A DNA stretch of 32,812 nucleotides, from NCBI GenBank assembly GCA_028698175.1, contig JAQVDU010000008.1, positions 1 through 32,812 of the forward strand, written 5' to 3'. Made by a program: the position numbers and the translations under genes. The DNA is from a bacterium. Lineage in GTDB: Bacteria > Hydrothermota > 32-111. Below are positions 1 to 6,626 of this stretch, piece after piece. Position 1 is the stretch's first letter, and each line of letters starts with the position of its first letter. Below the pieces are notes generated by a model that worked only from the letters and a program-made list of their open reading frames with translations, did not search any database and had not been told where the DNA came from.

Positions 1-302
1 AACAACATTGCGAACGGTCTTTAAGACCCATGACACGAATGTTCTGTTCCACTTCCCTCCGCCGCTTATTACTCTAAGCCTTCTCTTTTTACTTTGCAAT
101 ACCATGAAATCTACTATACGATGACAGGCGATTGGTACGCTGGTGACTGGTACGAACAGGAAGGTACTAGGTATCAAGTACTAGATGCGAGGTACTAGGC
201 ACGAGGTACTGGGTATGAGTTAAAATACAAAAACAAAGACCGAAGAGAGGTAAAGAGATTGCAGAATATTGTTCAATAGAAATAAATATAAAGTTACAGG
301 GG
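1..302. other. gene-free left edge
   Basis: I see no credible gene here. The stretch contains a 13-bp palindrome (GGTCTTTAAGACC at 16-28), a T-rich patch near 81-98 and the degenerate GGTACTAGG tandem repeat at 163-218. The 100-aa minus-strand ORF over this region runs into the next gene and its promoter, and shows no recognisable features. This looks like a repeat-bearing spacer flanking the toxin-antitoxin pair. Confidence 0.6.
163..218. repeat. degenerate GGTACTAGG tandem repeat, four units
   Basis: Four adjacent units of 13-15 bp can be read: GGTACTAGGTATCAA, GTACTAGATGCGA, GGTACTAGGCACGA and GGTACTGGGTATGA. The last unit runs into GTTAAAATACAAA. A single related copy, GGTACTAGGTTAAATACAAA, sits at 5891-5910 just after the kor terminator, so the element is dispersed. 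Function is unknown. Confidence 0.75.
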
Positions 303-331
303 TTGACAAATCTCTTTAGACGGTGTATCAT
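303..331 (+). promoter_or_regulatory. sigma-70-type promoter of the abiE pair
   Basis: TTGACA (303-308) is followed by a 17-bp spacer and TATCAT (326-331). A transcript would start near 338, ahead of the AGGA ribosome-binding site at 353-356. The TTG that the ORF track uses as a start at 303 is part of this -35 box. Confidence 0.75.
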
Positions 332-365
332 TTCAGTTAATAGAAATAATATAGGATTAAATGAA

Positions 366-956
366 ATGAAGTACGATGAGCTTTTAAAATTTGCAGTTGA
401 CAGCAAAGTGCAGATCTTCTCCATAGAAGACCTGATGAAGATCTTTCCCGACGAAAAGGAAGAGAGCATGGCGAGGTCGGTTTACAACTGGATAGTGACC
501 AAGAAAATCATCAGACTGAAGCGGGGAATTTATCAAATCTCATATCCTGAAAAAAAAATCATACCGGATATGTATGTTGCCAACAGGCTTTACTCTCCAT
601 CATACGTTTCAATGGAGACAATTCTGTCAATGCACGGCATAATTCCTGAAATAGCAATGTCTGTCACTTCAGTAACGACAAAGGCAACGCGGCGTTTCAA
701 AAACATTTACGGCTCCTTCTCCTACAGAACAGTTAAAAAGGAGTATTTTACCGGATATTATCTTTTAAAGGAGAGAGGATTTGAAATCCTTGCGGCTGAA
801 CCGGAAAAGGCGGTTATTGACTTTCTCTATCTGAACAATCTTTCCAGGATTGACAGGGCAGATAAAGGCAGTATGAGAAGACTCTCGAAGAGATCACTCA
901 GAAAGTACGCCGATTTGATGGAAGTGAATATAGGAGGGCTCTATGCTGACTTATGA
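366..956 (+). CDS. abiEi: AbiEi-type antitoxin / transcriptional regulator
   Basis: A 196-residue protein resembling the AbiEi family (type IV toxin-antitoxin antitoxins, which in characterised systems also repress their own operon). The N-terminal 65 residues look like a winged helix ending in a basic beta-wing (IIRLKRGIYQI). Then come the family-typical stretches SPSYVSMETIL, a TSVTTKATRRF segment and AEPEKAVIDFLYL. I start it at the ATG at 366, with AGGA 9 bp upstream; the ORF-track TTG start at 303 is the -35 box. It overlaps the toxin gene by 14 nt, as expected for a coupled antitoxin-toxin pair. Autorepression through sites near the 303-331 promoter is inferred from the family; I did not find clear operators. 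Confidence 0.85.
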   Translation: MKYDELLKFAVDSKVQIFSIEDLMKIFPDEKEESMARSVYNWIVTKKIIRLKRGIYQISYPEKKIIPDMYVANRLYSPSYVSMETILSMHGIIPEIAMSVTSVTTKATRRFKNIYGSFSYRTVKKEYFTGYYLLKERGFEILAAEPEKAVIDFLYLNNLSRIDRADKGSMRRLSKRSLRKYADLMEVNIGGLYADL

Positions 957-1737
957 GAATCTTATCCTCTATGCAAAAGAGAGGGGTATGCCTCCCGAAA
1001 AGACAAGAGGCATCATTAGAGAGTATCTGCAGGTTTTGATTCTCAAACTTCTCTATTCTGAAAAAAAGAGCGGAATATTCAGCTTTACCGGAGGCACTTA
1101 TCTGCGCCTTGCCAATTTGACGAAGAGGTTTTCCGAAGACCTTGATTTCTATTCCAAAAGAATGAATTCGGATGTTTTTCAAGAGTCAGTCAGTCAAATT
1201 GCAGACAAACTCGGAAAATACAATATTAAAACAAAACTGAGCTTTGAGAAGAGAGAAAATCTGTTTACTGCCGGGATTCATTTTATAGATATTGAAGGAG
1301 AATACAGCATATCGGGAAACAGAAGAGGCGCTATAGTGATAAAATTTGAAACTGCAGTCCCTGAATGGCAGATAAAGAACTCTCAGAGGGCGATAAACGG
1401 ATATGGAGAGACATTTATTGCAAATTGCCTTGACGAAAGCATTTTAATGGCGGATAAAATCGACGCAATTCATAAGAAGCCGAGGGGAAGGCATATTTAT
1501 GACGTTATTTATCTGCTCTCAAAGAAGATTGAACCGGATAAGAAAGTGCTCAGGGGATACGGATATGCGGATTCATGGAATGAGGTGCTCAACAAGAGAT
1601 TCAAAGAGTTTTCAGATTCCGAACTAAAAAAATTTGCAGAACAACTGGGGCCGTTTCTATTTGACGAAGATGAAAAGAGGAAAATTGCAGATGCGAAAAA
1701 AATCATCAATGAGCTGGTGAGAGTTTTTCCCTCTTGA
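943..1737 (+). CDS. abiEii: AbiEii-type nucleotidyltransferase toxin
   Basis: A 264-residue protein of the AbiEii/AbiGii nucleotidyltransferase family. FTGGTYLRL (about residues 48-56) followed by RFSEDLDF (62-69) is the GG...SxDLDF catalytic signature of minimal nucleotidyltransferases. KIDAIHKKPRGRHIYDVIYLL (172-192) is the downstream conserved block, where the usual RD is RH but the later Asp is kept. Related toxins transfer nucleotides (GTP-binding in AbiEii, tRNA 3' ends in MenT). Which substrate applies here cannot be told from sequence. A strong TAGGAGGG site lies 5 nt before the ATG. The pair is small and self-contained and sits beside dispersed repeats, consistent with a mobile defence or addiction module. 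The catalytic residues look intact. Confidence 0.88.
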   Translation: MLTYENLILYAKERGMPPEKTRGIIREYLQVLILKLLYSEKKSGIFSFTGGTYLRLANLTKRFSEDLDFYSKRMNSDVFQESVSQIADKLGKYNIKTKLSFEKRENLFTAGIHFIDIEGEYSISGNRRGAIVIKFETAVPEWQIKNSQRAINGYGETFIANCLDESILMADKIDAIHKKPRGRHIYDVIYLLSKKIEPDKKVLRGYGYADSWNEVLNKRFKEFSDSELKKFAEQLGPFLFDEDEKRKIADAKKIINELVRVFPS

Positions 1738-1761
1738 CATTAAAGTTATATATATTATGAT
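1734..1761 (+). promoter_or_regulatory. sigma-70-type promoter of the kor-fum operon
   Basis: TTGACA (1734-1739), 16-bp AT-rich spacer, TATGAT (1756-1761). The -35 box overlaps the stop codon of the toxin gene. The predicted start near 1768 lies upstream of GGAG at 1781-1784 and the ATG at 1790. The ORF-track start at 1757 lies inside the -10 box. Confidence 0.75.
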
Positions 1762-1789
1762 TCTTGAACAGTTAAAAAATGGAGTTTTG

Positions 1790-2014
1790 ATGAAAAAGAG
1801 CTATACTCATAAGATTTTTAAGAACCTTTGCAAGAGCTGTTCTTTGTGCGTCCACTACTGCCCGAAGAAAGTTCTCGAAATAGGAGAGGACAGAAAGGTG
1901 GTAGCCGCAAGGCCTCAGGACTGCATCGGCTGTCACATGTGCGAATTAAGGTGCCCCGACTTTGCCATTCAGGTCTTTGAATGCAAAGGTGAAGAGGCAA
2001 AAACCGAAAAATAG
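1790..2014 (+). CDS. korD: 2-oxoacid:ferredoxin oxidoreductase, ferredoxin-type delta subunit
   Basis: A 74-residue two-cluster ferredoxin. The first motif is CKSCSLCVHYCP (Cys 14, 17, 20, 24) and the second is CIGCHMCELRCP, each able to hold a [4Fe-4S] cluster. KorD/OorD subunits pass electrons from the catalytic beta subunit to free ferredoxin. It is separated from korABC by two fumarase genes but shares their promoter and direction. The start is the ATG at 1790 with GGAG 5 nt upstream; the longer version starting at 1757 would begin inside the -10 box. Subunit identity rests on the company it keeps; in isolation it could be any 2[4Fe-4S] ferredoxin. Confidence 0.85.
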   Translation: MKKSYTHKIFKNLCKSCSLCVHYCPKKVLEIGEDRKVVAARPQDCIGCHMCELRCPDFAIQVFECKGEEAKTEK

Positions 2015-2017
2015 CAA

Positions 2018-2833
2018 TTGGCATCACTAAAAGCAGCCTTTCTCGCCAAACTCATCTCTGATGAGTATTTCAGGATGAATCTGCTTACAAGCAGAACAAT
2101 TCTTGATTCGATTTACTCCTCAAAACCCAAGACCCCCCTTCAAAGAGAAGTTAAAAAACTTATAGAAGAGAATCAGCTTCTCGCATTAAAGAACTCTACT
2201 CCGGTCTGTCAGGATACAGGGGTTCTAACCCTGTTTGTTGAATTCGGAAAATCGTTTTCAATTGAGGGAGACCTTAGAAGCGAACTTCACAGGGAGCTTG
2301 TAAAGACAACGAAAAAGAGGGGGCTTAGGTTTTCAACAGTAGATTGCATGGGCAGATATTCGAATGAGCCATCCATCCATTTTATTCAGTCCTCCGTAAA
2401 AAAACCGAGAATTGTAATGATGGCAAAGGGCGGAGGAAGCGAGAATCTGACAAAGATGAAGATGTTCCCACCCTCATCATCAGCAGGCGAGATAATCGAT
2501 TTTGCAGTCAAGTCAGTTGATGAGGCGCAGGAGAGAGGGTGCCCGCCCTACATAATCTCAGTTGCCAGCGGTCTTTGTTCAGACGAATCCGCAGTCAATG
2601 CAAAGATGGCTCTTACTGGCCTCTTCTCCCACAACAAAAGCGAAGAAGAGAAAAGCATTGCGAATAAAGTTAAATCACTTTCCAATAAACTCGGCATAGG
2701 AATACAGGGGCTCTCATTCGGAGAGACAGTGGCTGACTGCAGGGTGATGCTTAGGTCAAGGCACATAGCCTGTCTCCCCATAACTGTAATGTTCAACTGC
2801 TTTCAGGAGCGGGTGAGGGAGATTCTGCTGTGA
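2018..2833 (+). CDS. class I fumarate hydratase, alpha subunit
   Basis: A 271-residue protein homologous to the N-terminal half of class I fumarases and to L-tartrate dehydratase alpha subunits (TtdA). These enzymes hydrate fumarate to malate using an oxygen-sensitive [4Fe-4S] cluster. The motif CQDTG (Cys64), KGGGSEN (137-143), CPP (Cys175) and a C-terminal FNC (Cys261) supply the three expected cluster cysteines. The block after CPP reads YIISVASGLCSDES rather than the usual glycine-rich GVGIGG sequence, so the active-site edge is divergent. The start is a TTG three bases after korD with no clear ribosome-binding site, so it may be translated by coupling. The 62 residues ahead of CQDTG fit family length. 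Fumarase is favoured over tartrate dehydratase because of the kor context. Confidence 0.85.
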   Translation: MASLKAAFLAKLISDEYFRMNLLTSRTILDSIYSSKPKTPLQREVKKLIEENQLLALKNSTPVCQDTGVLTLFVEFGKSFSIEGDLRSELHRELVKTTKKRGLRFSTVDCMGRYSNEPSIHFIQSSVKKPRIVMMAKGGGSENLTKMKMFPPSSSAGEIIDFAVKSVDEAQERGCPPYIISVASGLCSDESAVNAKMALTGLFSHNKSEEEKSIANKVKSLSNKLGIGIQGLSFGETVADCRVMLRSRHIACLPITVMFNCFQERVREILL

Positions 2834-3339
2834 AGAGAATTGACGCGAACTGCCCAAAAGAGATGAAAAAACTCAGAGCGGGAGATATCGCCCTTCTTTG
2901 CGGAACAATATTTACAGCTAGGGACTCTGCCCTGAAAAAAATATCCGAAGAGAAAAATTTTCCTAAGATTCTTGAAAATTCGATAATATTTCACGCAGGA
3001 CCCACCGAGAAGAATAAAAAGAAGATGTTCTCCTGCGGTCCGACAACGTCAAAGAGGATGGATTCCTTCCTTCCGATGCTCTTCAGACACAATCTCTTTG
3101 CAACTATAGGAAAGGGCGAGAGGGATATTGCCATACATAAAAAATCTGGTAAGATGTATTTTACGGCTCTCGGAGGATTGGGCTCACTCTACGGAAGCAG
3201 GATAATTTCAATGGAGCCGGTTCTCTTCAAAGAGCTGAAATCCGAGGCAGTTTACAGGCTGGAGGTCAGAGACTTTCCGGTCATTGTCGCGATAGACGGT
3301 AAAGGCAAATCAATATTTAACAGGAGCTATAATGGCTAA
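2830..3339 (+). CDS. class I fumarate hydratase, beta subunit
   Basis: A 169-residue homologue of the C-terminal half of class I fumarases (TtdB/FumB-beta). Recognisable blocks are LRAGDIALLCG followed by ARDSA, IIFHAGP, GPTTSKRMD (about 70-78), IGKG and LEVRDFPVIVAIDGKG. The usual ARDxAH has Leu instead of His (ARDSAL), a departure in a normally conserved spot. The GTG start overlaps the alpha-subunit stop as GTGA, so translation is coupled one to one. The two subunits should assemble into the complete enzyme. The product, malate or fumarate, connects to the 2-oxoglutarate step encoded by the neighbouring kor genes. Confidence 0.85.
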   Translation: MKRIDANCPKEMKKLRAGDIALLCGTIFTARDSALKKISEEKNFPKILENSIIFHAGPTEKNKKKMFSCGPTTSKRMDSFLPMLFRHNLFATIGKGERDIAIHKKSGKMYFTALGGLGSLYGSRIISMEPVLFKELKSEAVYRLEVRDFPVIVAIDGKGKSIFNRSYNG

Positions 3340-4471
3340 GATAGAATTGATGTCAGGAAATGACGTGGCCGTAAAGGCGGCTATCATTGCCGGTTGCACT
3401 TTCTACGGCGGGTATCCGATTACTCCGTCGTCTGAAATAGCAGAGGGAATGGCAAAAGCACTTCCGCCGGTGAAGGGAAAATTCATTCAGATGGAAGACG
3501 AAATAGCCGGAATAGGAGCGGCTATAGGAGCATCTCTCACAGGAGCAAAATCAATGACTGCGACAAGCGGTCCAGGATTCTCCCTGAAGCAGGAGCATAT
3601 CGGATACGCAGTTATGGGCGAGATTCCCATAGTCATAGTCAATGTGATGCGCGGAGGACCTTCGACCGGAATGCCCACGTATCCGGCACAGGCAGACGTT
3701 ATGCAGGCAAGGTGGGGCACCCATGGAGACCATGAGATTATAGCTCTGATGCCATGCTCGGTGCAGGAGACCTTCAAGCTGACGATTGAGGCATTCAACC
3801 TTGCAGAGCAGTACAGGGTGCCTGTGATTCTTCTGACTGACGAAATAATTGCCCACATGAGGGAGAAGGTTGAGATAAAGGAGAAGAACGAGTATAAGAT
3901 TATCAACAGGTTGAAACCGACCGTTGACCCTGAAAATTACAATCCCTTCGACACAAAGCACGGAATGGTGCCGCCTCTCGCTCCATACGGAGAGGGATAC
4001 AGGTTCCACATAACCGGCCTCACGCATGACCACACCGGCTTTCCCACTTCAAAACCCGATCTTGTTGAGAAGCTTCAGGAGCGTCTGCGCGACAAGATAC
4101 TCAAAAACAGAAAGGAATTTGACTGGTACGAGGAGAGGATGGTTGAAGATGCTGACATAGTTGTCTTCGCATACGGAGCAACAGCGAGGAGTGCTATGAG
4201 GGCTATAAAGGACGCAAGAAGGGAGAACATAAAGGCGGGTCTTTACAGGCCTATAACAATGTGGCCTTTCGCGTATGATAATATCAGGAAAATCGCAAAG
4301 ACGGCAAAACAGATTCTTGTGGTTGAGATGAACCTAGGACAAGGACTTGGAGAGGTTGAAAGGGGCGTCGCAGGCACAAAGTGCAAGGTGAAGTTTTTGG
4401 GGAAGGCAAACGGAGAGCTTATCACGCCCACTGAAATCCTCAGCAAGATACGGGAGGTCTCCAATGTATAA
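3332..4471 (+). CDS. korA: 2-oxoacid:ferredoxin oxidoreductase, alpha subunit
   Basis: A 379-residue alpha subunit, the size of KorA-type proteins. The N-terminal pyrimidine-binding domain carries YPITPSSEIAE and MEDEIAGIGAAIGAS. TSGPGFSL and RGGPSTGMPT...QAD follow, all typical of 2-oxoglutarate/2-oxoacid:acceptor oxidoreductase alpha chains. The C-terminal third resembles the transketolase C-like domain. AGGAG lies 5 nt before the ATG, which overlaps the fumarase beta stop by 8 nt. With KorB, KorC and KorD it would interconvert 2-oxoglutarate and succinyl-CoA with ferredoxin. 2-oxoglutarate is preferred over pyruvate or branched-chain acids because of the four-subunit layout and the linked fumarase, but substrate cannot be proved from sequence. 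Confidence 0.9.
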   Translation: MAKIELMSGNDVAVKAAIIAGCTFYGGYPITPSSEIAEGMAKALPPVKGKFIQMEDEIAGIGAAIGASLTGAKSMTATSGPGFSLKQEHIGYAVMGEIPIVIVNVMRGGPSTGMPTYPAQADVMQARWGTHGDHEIIALMPCSVQETFKLTIEAFNLAEQYRVPVILLTDEIIAHMREKVEIKEKNEYKIINRLKPTVDPENYNPFDTKHGMVPPLAPYGEGYRFHITGLTHDHTGFPTSKPDLVEKLQERLRDKILKNRKEFDWYEERMVEDADIVVFAYGATARSAMRAIKDARRENIKAGLYRPITMWPFAYDNIRKIAKTAKQILVVEMNLGQGLGEVERGVAGTKCKVKFLGKANGELITPTEILSKIREVSNV

Positions 4472-5291
4472 CGAAAATGTATTCAATTATCTCAGGACAA
4501 ACAAACTGCCTCACATCTGGTGTCCCGGATGCGCCCATGGAATAATTACAGCCGCACTTCTTCGAGGGATTGACAAGCTGAAACTCGATAAAAATAAAAT
4601 AAGCGTCATTTCCGGTATAGGATGCTCAGGCAGAACTCCCGGATACCTTGACATGAACACTTTACACACGACGCACGGCCGCTCTCTGACCTTTGCCACA
4701 GGGATAAAGTTCGCAAATCCCTCTCTTACAGTGATTGACATCATGGGTGACGGAGACGCTCTGGCAATAGGAGGCAACCACTTTATCCACGCGTGCAGAA
4801 GAAACATTGACATTACAGCAATTATTTTCAACAACAACATATACGGAATGACAGGCGGACAGTATTCGCCGACAACCCCTGTGAATGCATACGCTTCAAC
4901 AGCACCCTACGGAAACGTTGAGCCGCCCTTTGATATCGTAAAGCTGGCAATGGGCGCCGGCGCCACTTTCGTGGCGAGGGGAGACGCATTCCACATAGCA
5001 TTGATGGATAAGATAATTGAGCAGGCGATAAGCCACAAGGGATTCTCCGTAGTTGAAATCATGGCAACATGCCCGACCCAGTTCGGTCGTCGCAACAAAA
5101 TGAAGGAGCCGCATCAGATGCTTGACTATGTGGCTGAGAAGGCGGTTTCAATAAAGAAATGGAATGAAATGTCTGAAGAGGAGAGAGCGGGAAAGTTCCC
5201 GGTCGGAATCTTCATCGACGAATCGAGACGCGAATACTGCGAAGCTTATGAAGATAATGTCATAAAGAAAAGCGAAAGGGGTGAAAAATGA
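4464..5291 (+). CDS. korB: 2-oxoacid:ferredoxin oxidoreductase, beta subunit (thiamine diphosphate-binding)
   Basis: A 275-residue catalytic subunit. WCPGC (Cys20, Cys23), GIGC (Cys54) and ATCPTQFGRRN (Cys203) provide the four cysteines expected for the proximal [4Fe-4S] cluster. GDGDAL at 95-100 with NNNIYGMTGGQ at 123-133 is the thiamine diphosphate/Mg binding signature. It overlaps korA by 8 nt. The enzyme would decarboxylate the 2-oxoacid on thiamine diphosphate and pass electrons to ferredoxin, or run in reverse in a reductive TCA branch. Confidence 0.92.
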   Translation: MYNENVFNYLRTNKLPHIWCPGCAHGIITAALLRGIDKLKLDKNKISVISGIGCSGRTPGYLDMNTLHTTHGRSLTFATGIKFANPSLTVIDIMGDGDALAIGGNHFIHACRRNIDITAIIFNNNIYGMTGGQYSPTTPVNAYASTAPYGNVEPPFDIVKLAMGAGATFVARGDAFHIALMDKIIEQAISHKGFSVVEIMATCPTQFGRRNKMKEPHQMLDYVAEKAVSIKKWNEMSEEERAGKFPVGIFIDESRREYCEAYEDNVIKKSERGEK

Positions 5292-5842
5292 TGAGAGCTG
5301 AAATTCGTCTTGGAGGAAACGGCGGACAGGGAATAATTCTTGCCGCAAAGGTTTTGGCGGAGGCGGCCGGAATTTACGCCGGTTTAAACGTAGTTCAGTC
5401 GCAGATATACGGAGCGGCGGCAAGGGGCGAGCTGTCAAAGGCGGACGTTATAATCGATGACGGTGACATTTACACTCTTGAAATTTCGTCTGCGGATTTG
5501 CTGCTCTGTCTCTCTCAGGAGGCATACGACCATTTTAAAAACGAGCTTAAACCGGAAGGAAAGCTTGTTCTTGATGAATTTTACGTTAAGGACTATGACC
5601 AGCTTGACAAGAGGTTCCTCGCATTCCCGATATCGCAGATGTCAAAGGACCTTGCGGGAAGCGAAATGTTCTCAAACATGATATCTGTGGGCATCCTGAC
5701 GGTCGTGGGCGGTTACTTCTCTGAGGAGCATGCTCTCAAAGCGGTTGAAAAGAATGTTCCGAAGAACTTTTTAGATATGAATTTAAAAGCAGTTCAGATG
5801 GGATTTGAAGAGGCAAAGAAAAAACTGAAAAAGAACTGCTGA
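5288..5842 (+). CDS. korC: 2-oxoacid:ferredoxin oxidoreductase, gamma subunit
   Basis: A 184-residue gamma subunit. The N-terminus IRLGGNGGQGIILAAKVLAEA and the following SQIYGAAARGELSKADVII are the standard signature of this subunit, which contributes to CoA binding. The ATG overlaps the korB stop as ATGA and an AAGGGG site precedes it. It is the last gene of the operon and is followed 16 bp later by a hairpin terminator. Confidence 0.92.
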   Translation: MMRAEIRLGGNGGQGIILAAKVLAEAAGIYAGLNVVQSQIYGAAARGELSKADVIIDDGDIYTLEISSADLLLCLSQEAYDHFKNELKPEGKLVLDEFYVKDYDQLDKRFLAFPISQMSKDLAGSEMFSNMISVGILTVVGGYFSEEHALKAVEKNVPKNFLDMNLKAVQMGFEEAKKKLKKNC

Positions 5843-5857
5843 AAATAAGGCATGAAT

Positions 5858-5888
5858 AAAAAAGGGAGGGTTTAGCCCTCTCTTTTTA
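5858..5888 (+). terminator. Rho-independent terminator of the kor-fum operon
   Basis: AAAAAGGGAGGG and CCCTCTCTTTTT form a 12-bp stem with one G-U type mismatch around a TTTAG loop, and the descending arm ends in five T. The flanking A and T tracts could make it work on both strands. Confidence 0.85.
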
Positions 5889-5920
5889 TAGGTACTAGGT
5901 TAAATACAAATGAAGACTAT

Positions 5921-5944
5921 GGGGACAGCACTTGTACTGTTCCC
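5921..5944. repeat. REP-like palindrome, copy 1
   Basis: GGGGACAGCAC-TT-GTACTGTTCCC is an imperfect palindrome matching four copies near 27928-28350. Such GGGGACAG...CTGTCCCC palindromes resemble REP elements mobilised by Y1 (RAYT) transposases. No such transposase lies in this window. Confidence 0.7.
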
Positions 5945-5953
5945 AATCCCCCC

Positions 5954-5993
5954 GGGTTGCACCAGAAGTTTTAGAAGATTATTGTAAAGACAA
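5954..5993. repeat. 40-bp dispersed element, copy 1
   Basis: GGGTTGCACC then AGAAGTTTTAGAAG then ATTATTGTAAAGACAA matches 28108-28146 with one gap and two substitutions. Just beyond it CTTACTC (5997-6003) pairs with GAGTAAG (6012-6018), so the element is followed by a small stem-loop in both copies. It could be the end of a lost mobile element. Confidence 0.7.
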
Positions 5994-6024
5994 AATCTTA
6001 CTCAGATCATAGAGTAAGAAAGGT

Positions 6025-6063
6025 GTAAAAGGAAAAAAGCATTATGCTTTTTAACTCTTTTAC
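6025..6063. terminator. AT-rich hairpin, possible terminator
   Basis: AAAAAGCA and TGCTTTTT pair around TTA, and an outer GTAAAAG/CTTTTAC extends the arm. It lies about 70 bp downstream of the minus-strand lipoprotein gene and could end that transcript. The flanking repeats make this uncertain. Confidence 0.4.
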
Positions 6064-6133
6064 TTTATAACTATTTAACTATTTTACTTTTGTACTTTTG
6101 TACTTTTTTACTTTTTTACTTTTTTACTTTTAA
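6054..6133. repeat. 8-bp tandem repeat, ten units
   Basis: Ten head-to-tail octamers with no indels: ACTCTTTT, ACTTTATA, ACTATTTA, ACTATTTT, two ACTTTTGT, three ACTTTTTT and ACTTTTAA. The three identical central copies show recent expansion. The stop codon of the minus-strand lipoprotein gene lies inside the last unit. Confidence 0.85.
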
Positions 6134-6591
6134 AACACAGAATCGTCTGTAAATTCGTAAATAATGGAAATTTCTTTTTTGTAAAGCGTGGGACCTGTTA
6201 TGGACAAGACCCTGAATTTTGCGAATCCGTCCCTGCACTTCATAACGTAAAGGTGGCCTGCGATTATTGGGTTTGAGATTGAATCGAACTGCAGGTCAGG
6301 CTCTATTCTGTCTATGTAATTGAATGATTCCTCATTGTAATCCTTGATGTTCTGCCTGAGAGAGAGCGTGTCGAGAAGAAGGTATATGTTCGGCTCCCTC
6401 AGGGGATTTTCTACTGACGGGTTATAGTCGACAATAGCGATTATGTCATTTTTGCTGAAATTGGAATTGAGGTTTCCGATAGAAAAATCAAAGCCATAGT
6501 AGTAAATCACTCCCTCATTTGAACTTCCCATGAAATAGCATGATGAAAAGGCGAGAACCAACATTATCATTGAAATAAATATTTTATTCAT
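6130..6591 (-). CDS. hypothetical small lipoprotein
   Basis: A 153-residue protein with a signal peptide (hydrophobic IFISMIMLVLAF) and a lipobox-like AFSSC with Cys18, so probably a membrane-anchored lipoprotein of about 135 mature residues. The rest is a mixed alpha/beta sequence with no family I recognise. It runs divergently from mfd with 28 bp between start codons. There is no visible ribosome-binding site, and a TTGACA box begins 35 nt before the ATG, so translation may be leaderless. Its stop codon falls in the octamer tandem repeat, so the C-terminus could change if that array shifts. Confidence 0.7.
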   Translation of the reverse strand: MNKIFISMIMLVLAFSSCYFMGSSNEGVIYYYGFDFSIGNLNSNFSKNDIIAIVDYNPSVENPLREPNIYLLLDTLSLRQNIKDYNEESFNYIDRIEPDLQFDSISNPIIAGHLYVMKCRDGFAKFRVLSITGPTLYKKEISIIYEFTDDSVF

Positions 6592-6597
6592 TATAAT
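6570..6597 (+). promoter_or_regulatory. sigma-70-type promoter of mfd
   Basis: TTGAAA (6570-6575), 16-bp spacer, perfect TATAAT (6592-6597). It lies inside and just before the first codons of the divergent lipoprotein gene, so the two transcription units compete for the same DNA. Confidence 0.65.
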
Positions 6598-6626
6598 ACT
6601 TTAACTTAAAGCAGAATGTATGTCAA
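6598..6626 (-). promoter_or_regulatory. weak promoter of the divergent lipoprotein gene
   Basis: On the minus strand TTGACA (6626-6621) is followed 17 bp later by TAAAGT (6603-6598), six bases before the ATG at 6591. The -35 box lies within the first codons of mfd. The -10 match is poor. Confidence 0.4.

Larger units (their letters stand above)
5891..6133. other. repeat-filled intergenic region
   Basis: This 240-bp gap has no gene. In order it contains a copy of the GGTACTAGG element (5891-5910), a REP-like palindrome (5921-5944), a 40-bp dispersed element (5954-5993) with a following inverted repeat, a larger A/T hairpin (6025-6063) and the octamer tandem array (6054-6133). Confidence 0.7.

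Noticed and set aside
303-365. ORF-track N-terminal extension of the AbiEi gene starting with TTG at 303
   Set aside because: The TTG is the first half of a TTGACA -35 box with a matching -10 box at 17 bp. The ATG at 366 has AGGA upstream and gives the usual family length.
3551-4033. 160-aa minus-strand ORF inside korA
   Set aside because: Antisense shadow of a strongly conserved gene; no recognisable features.
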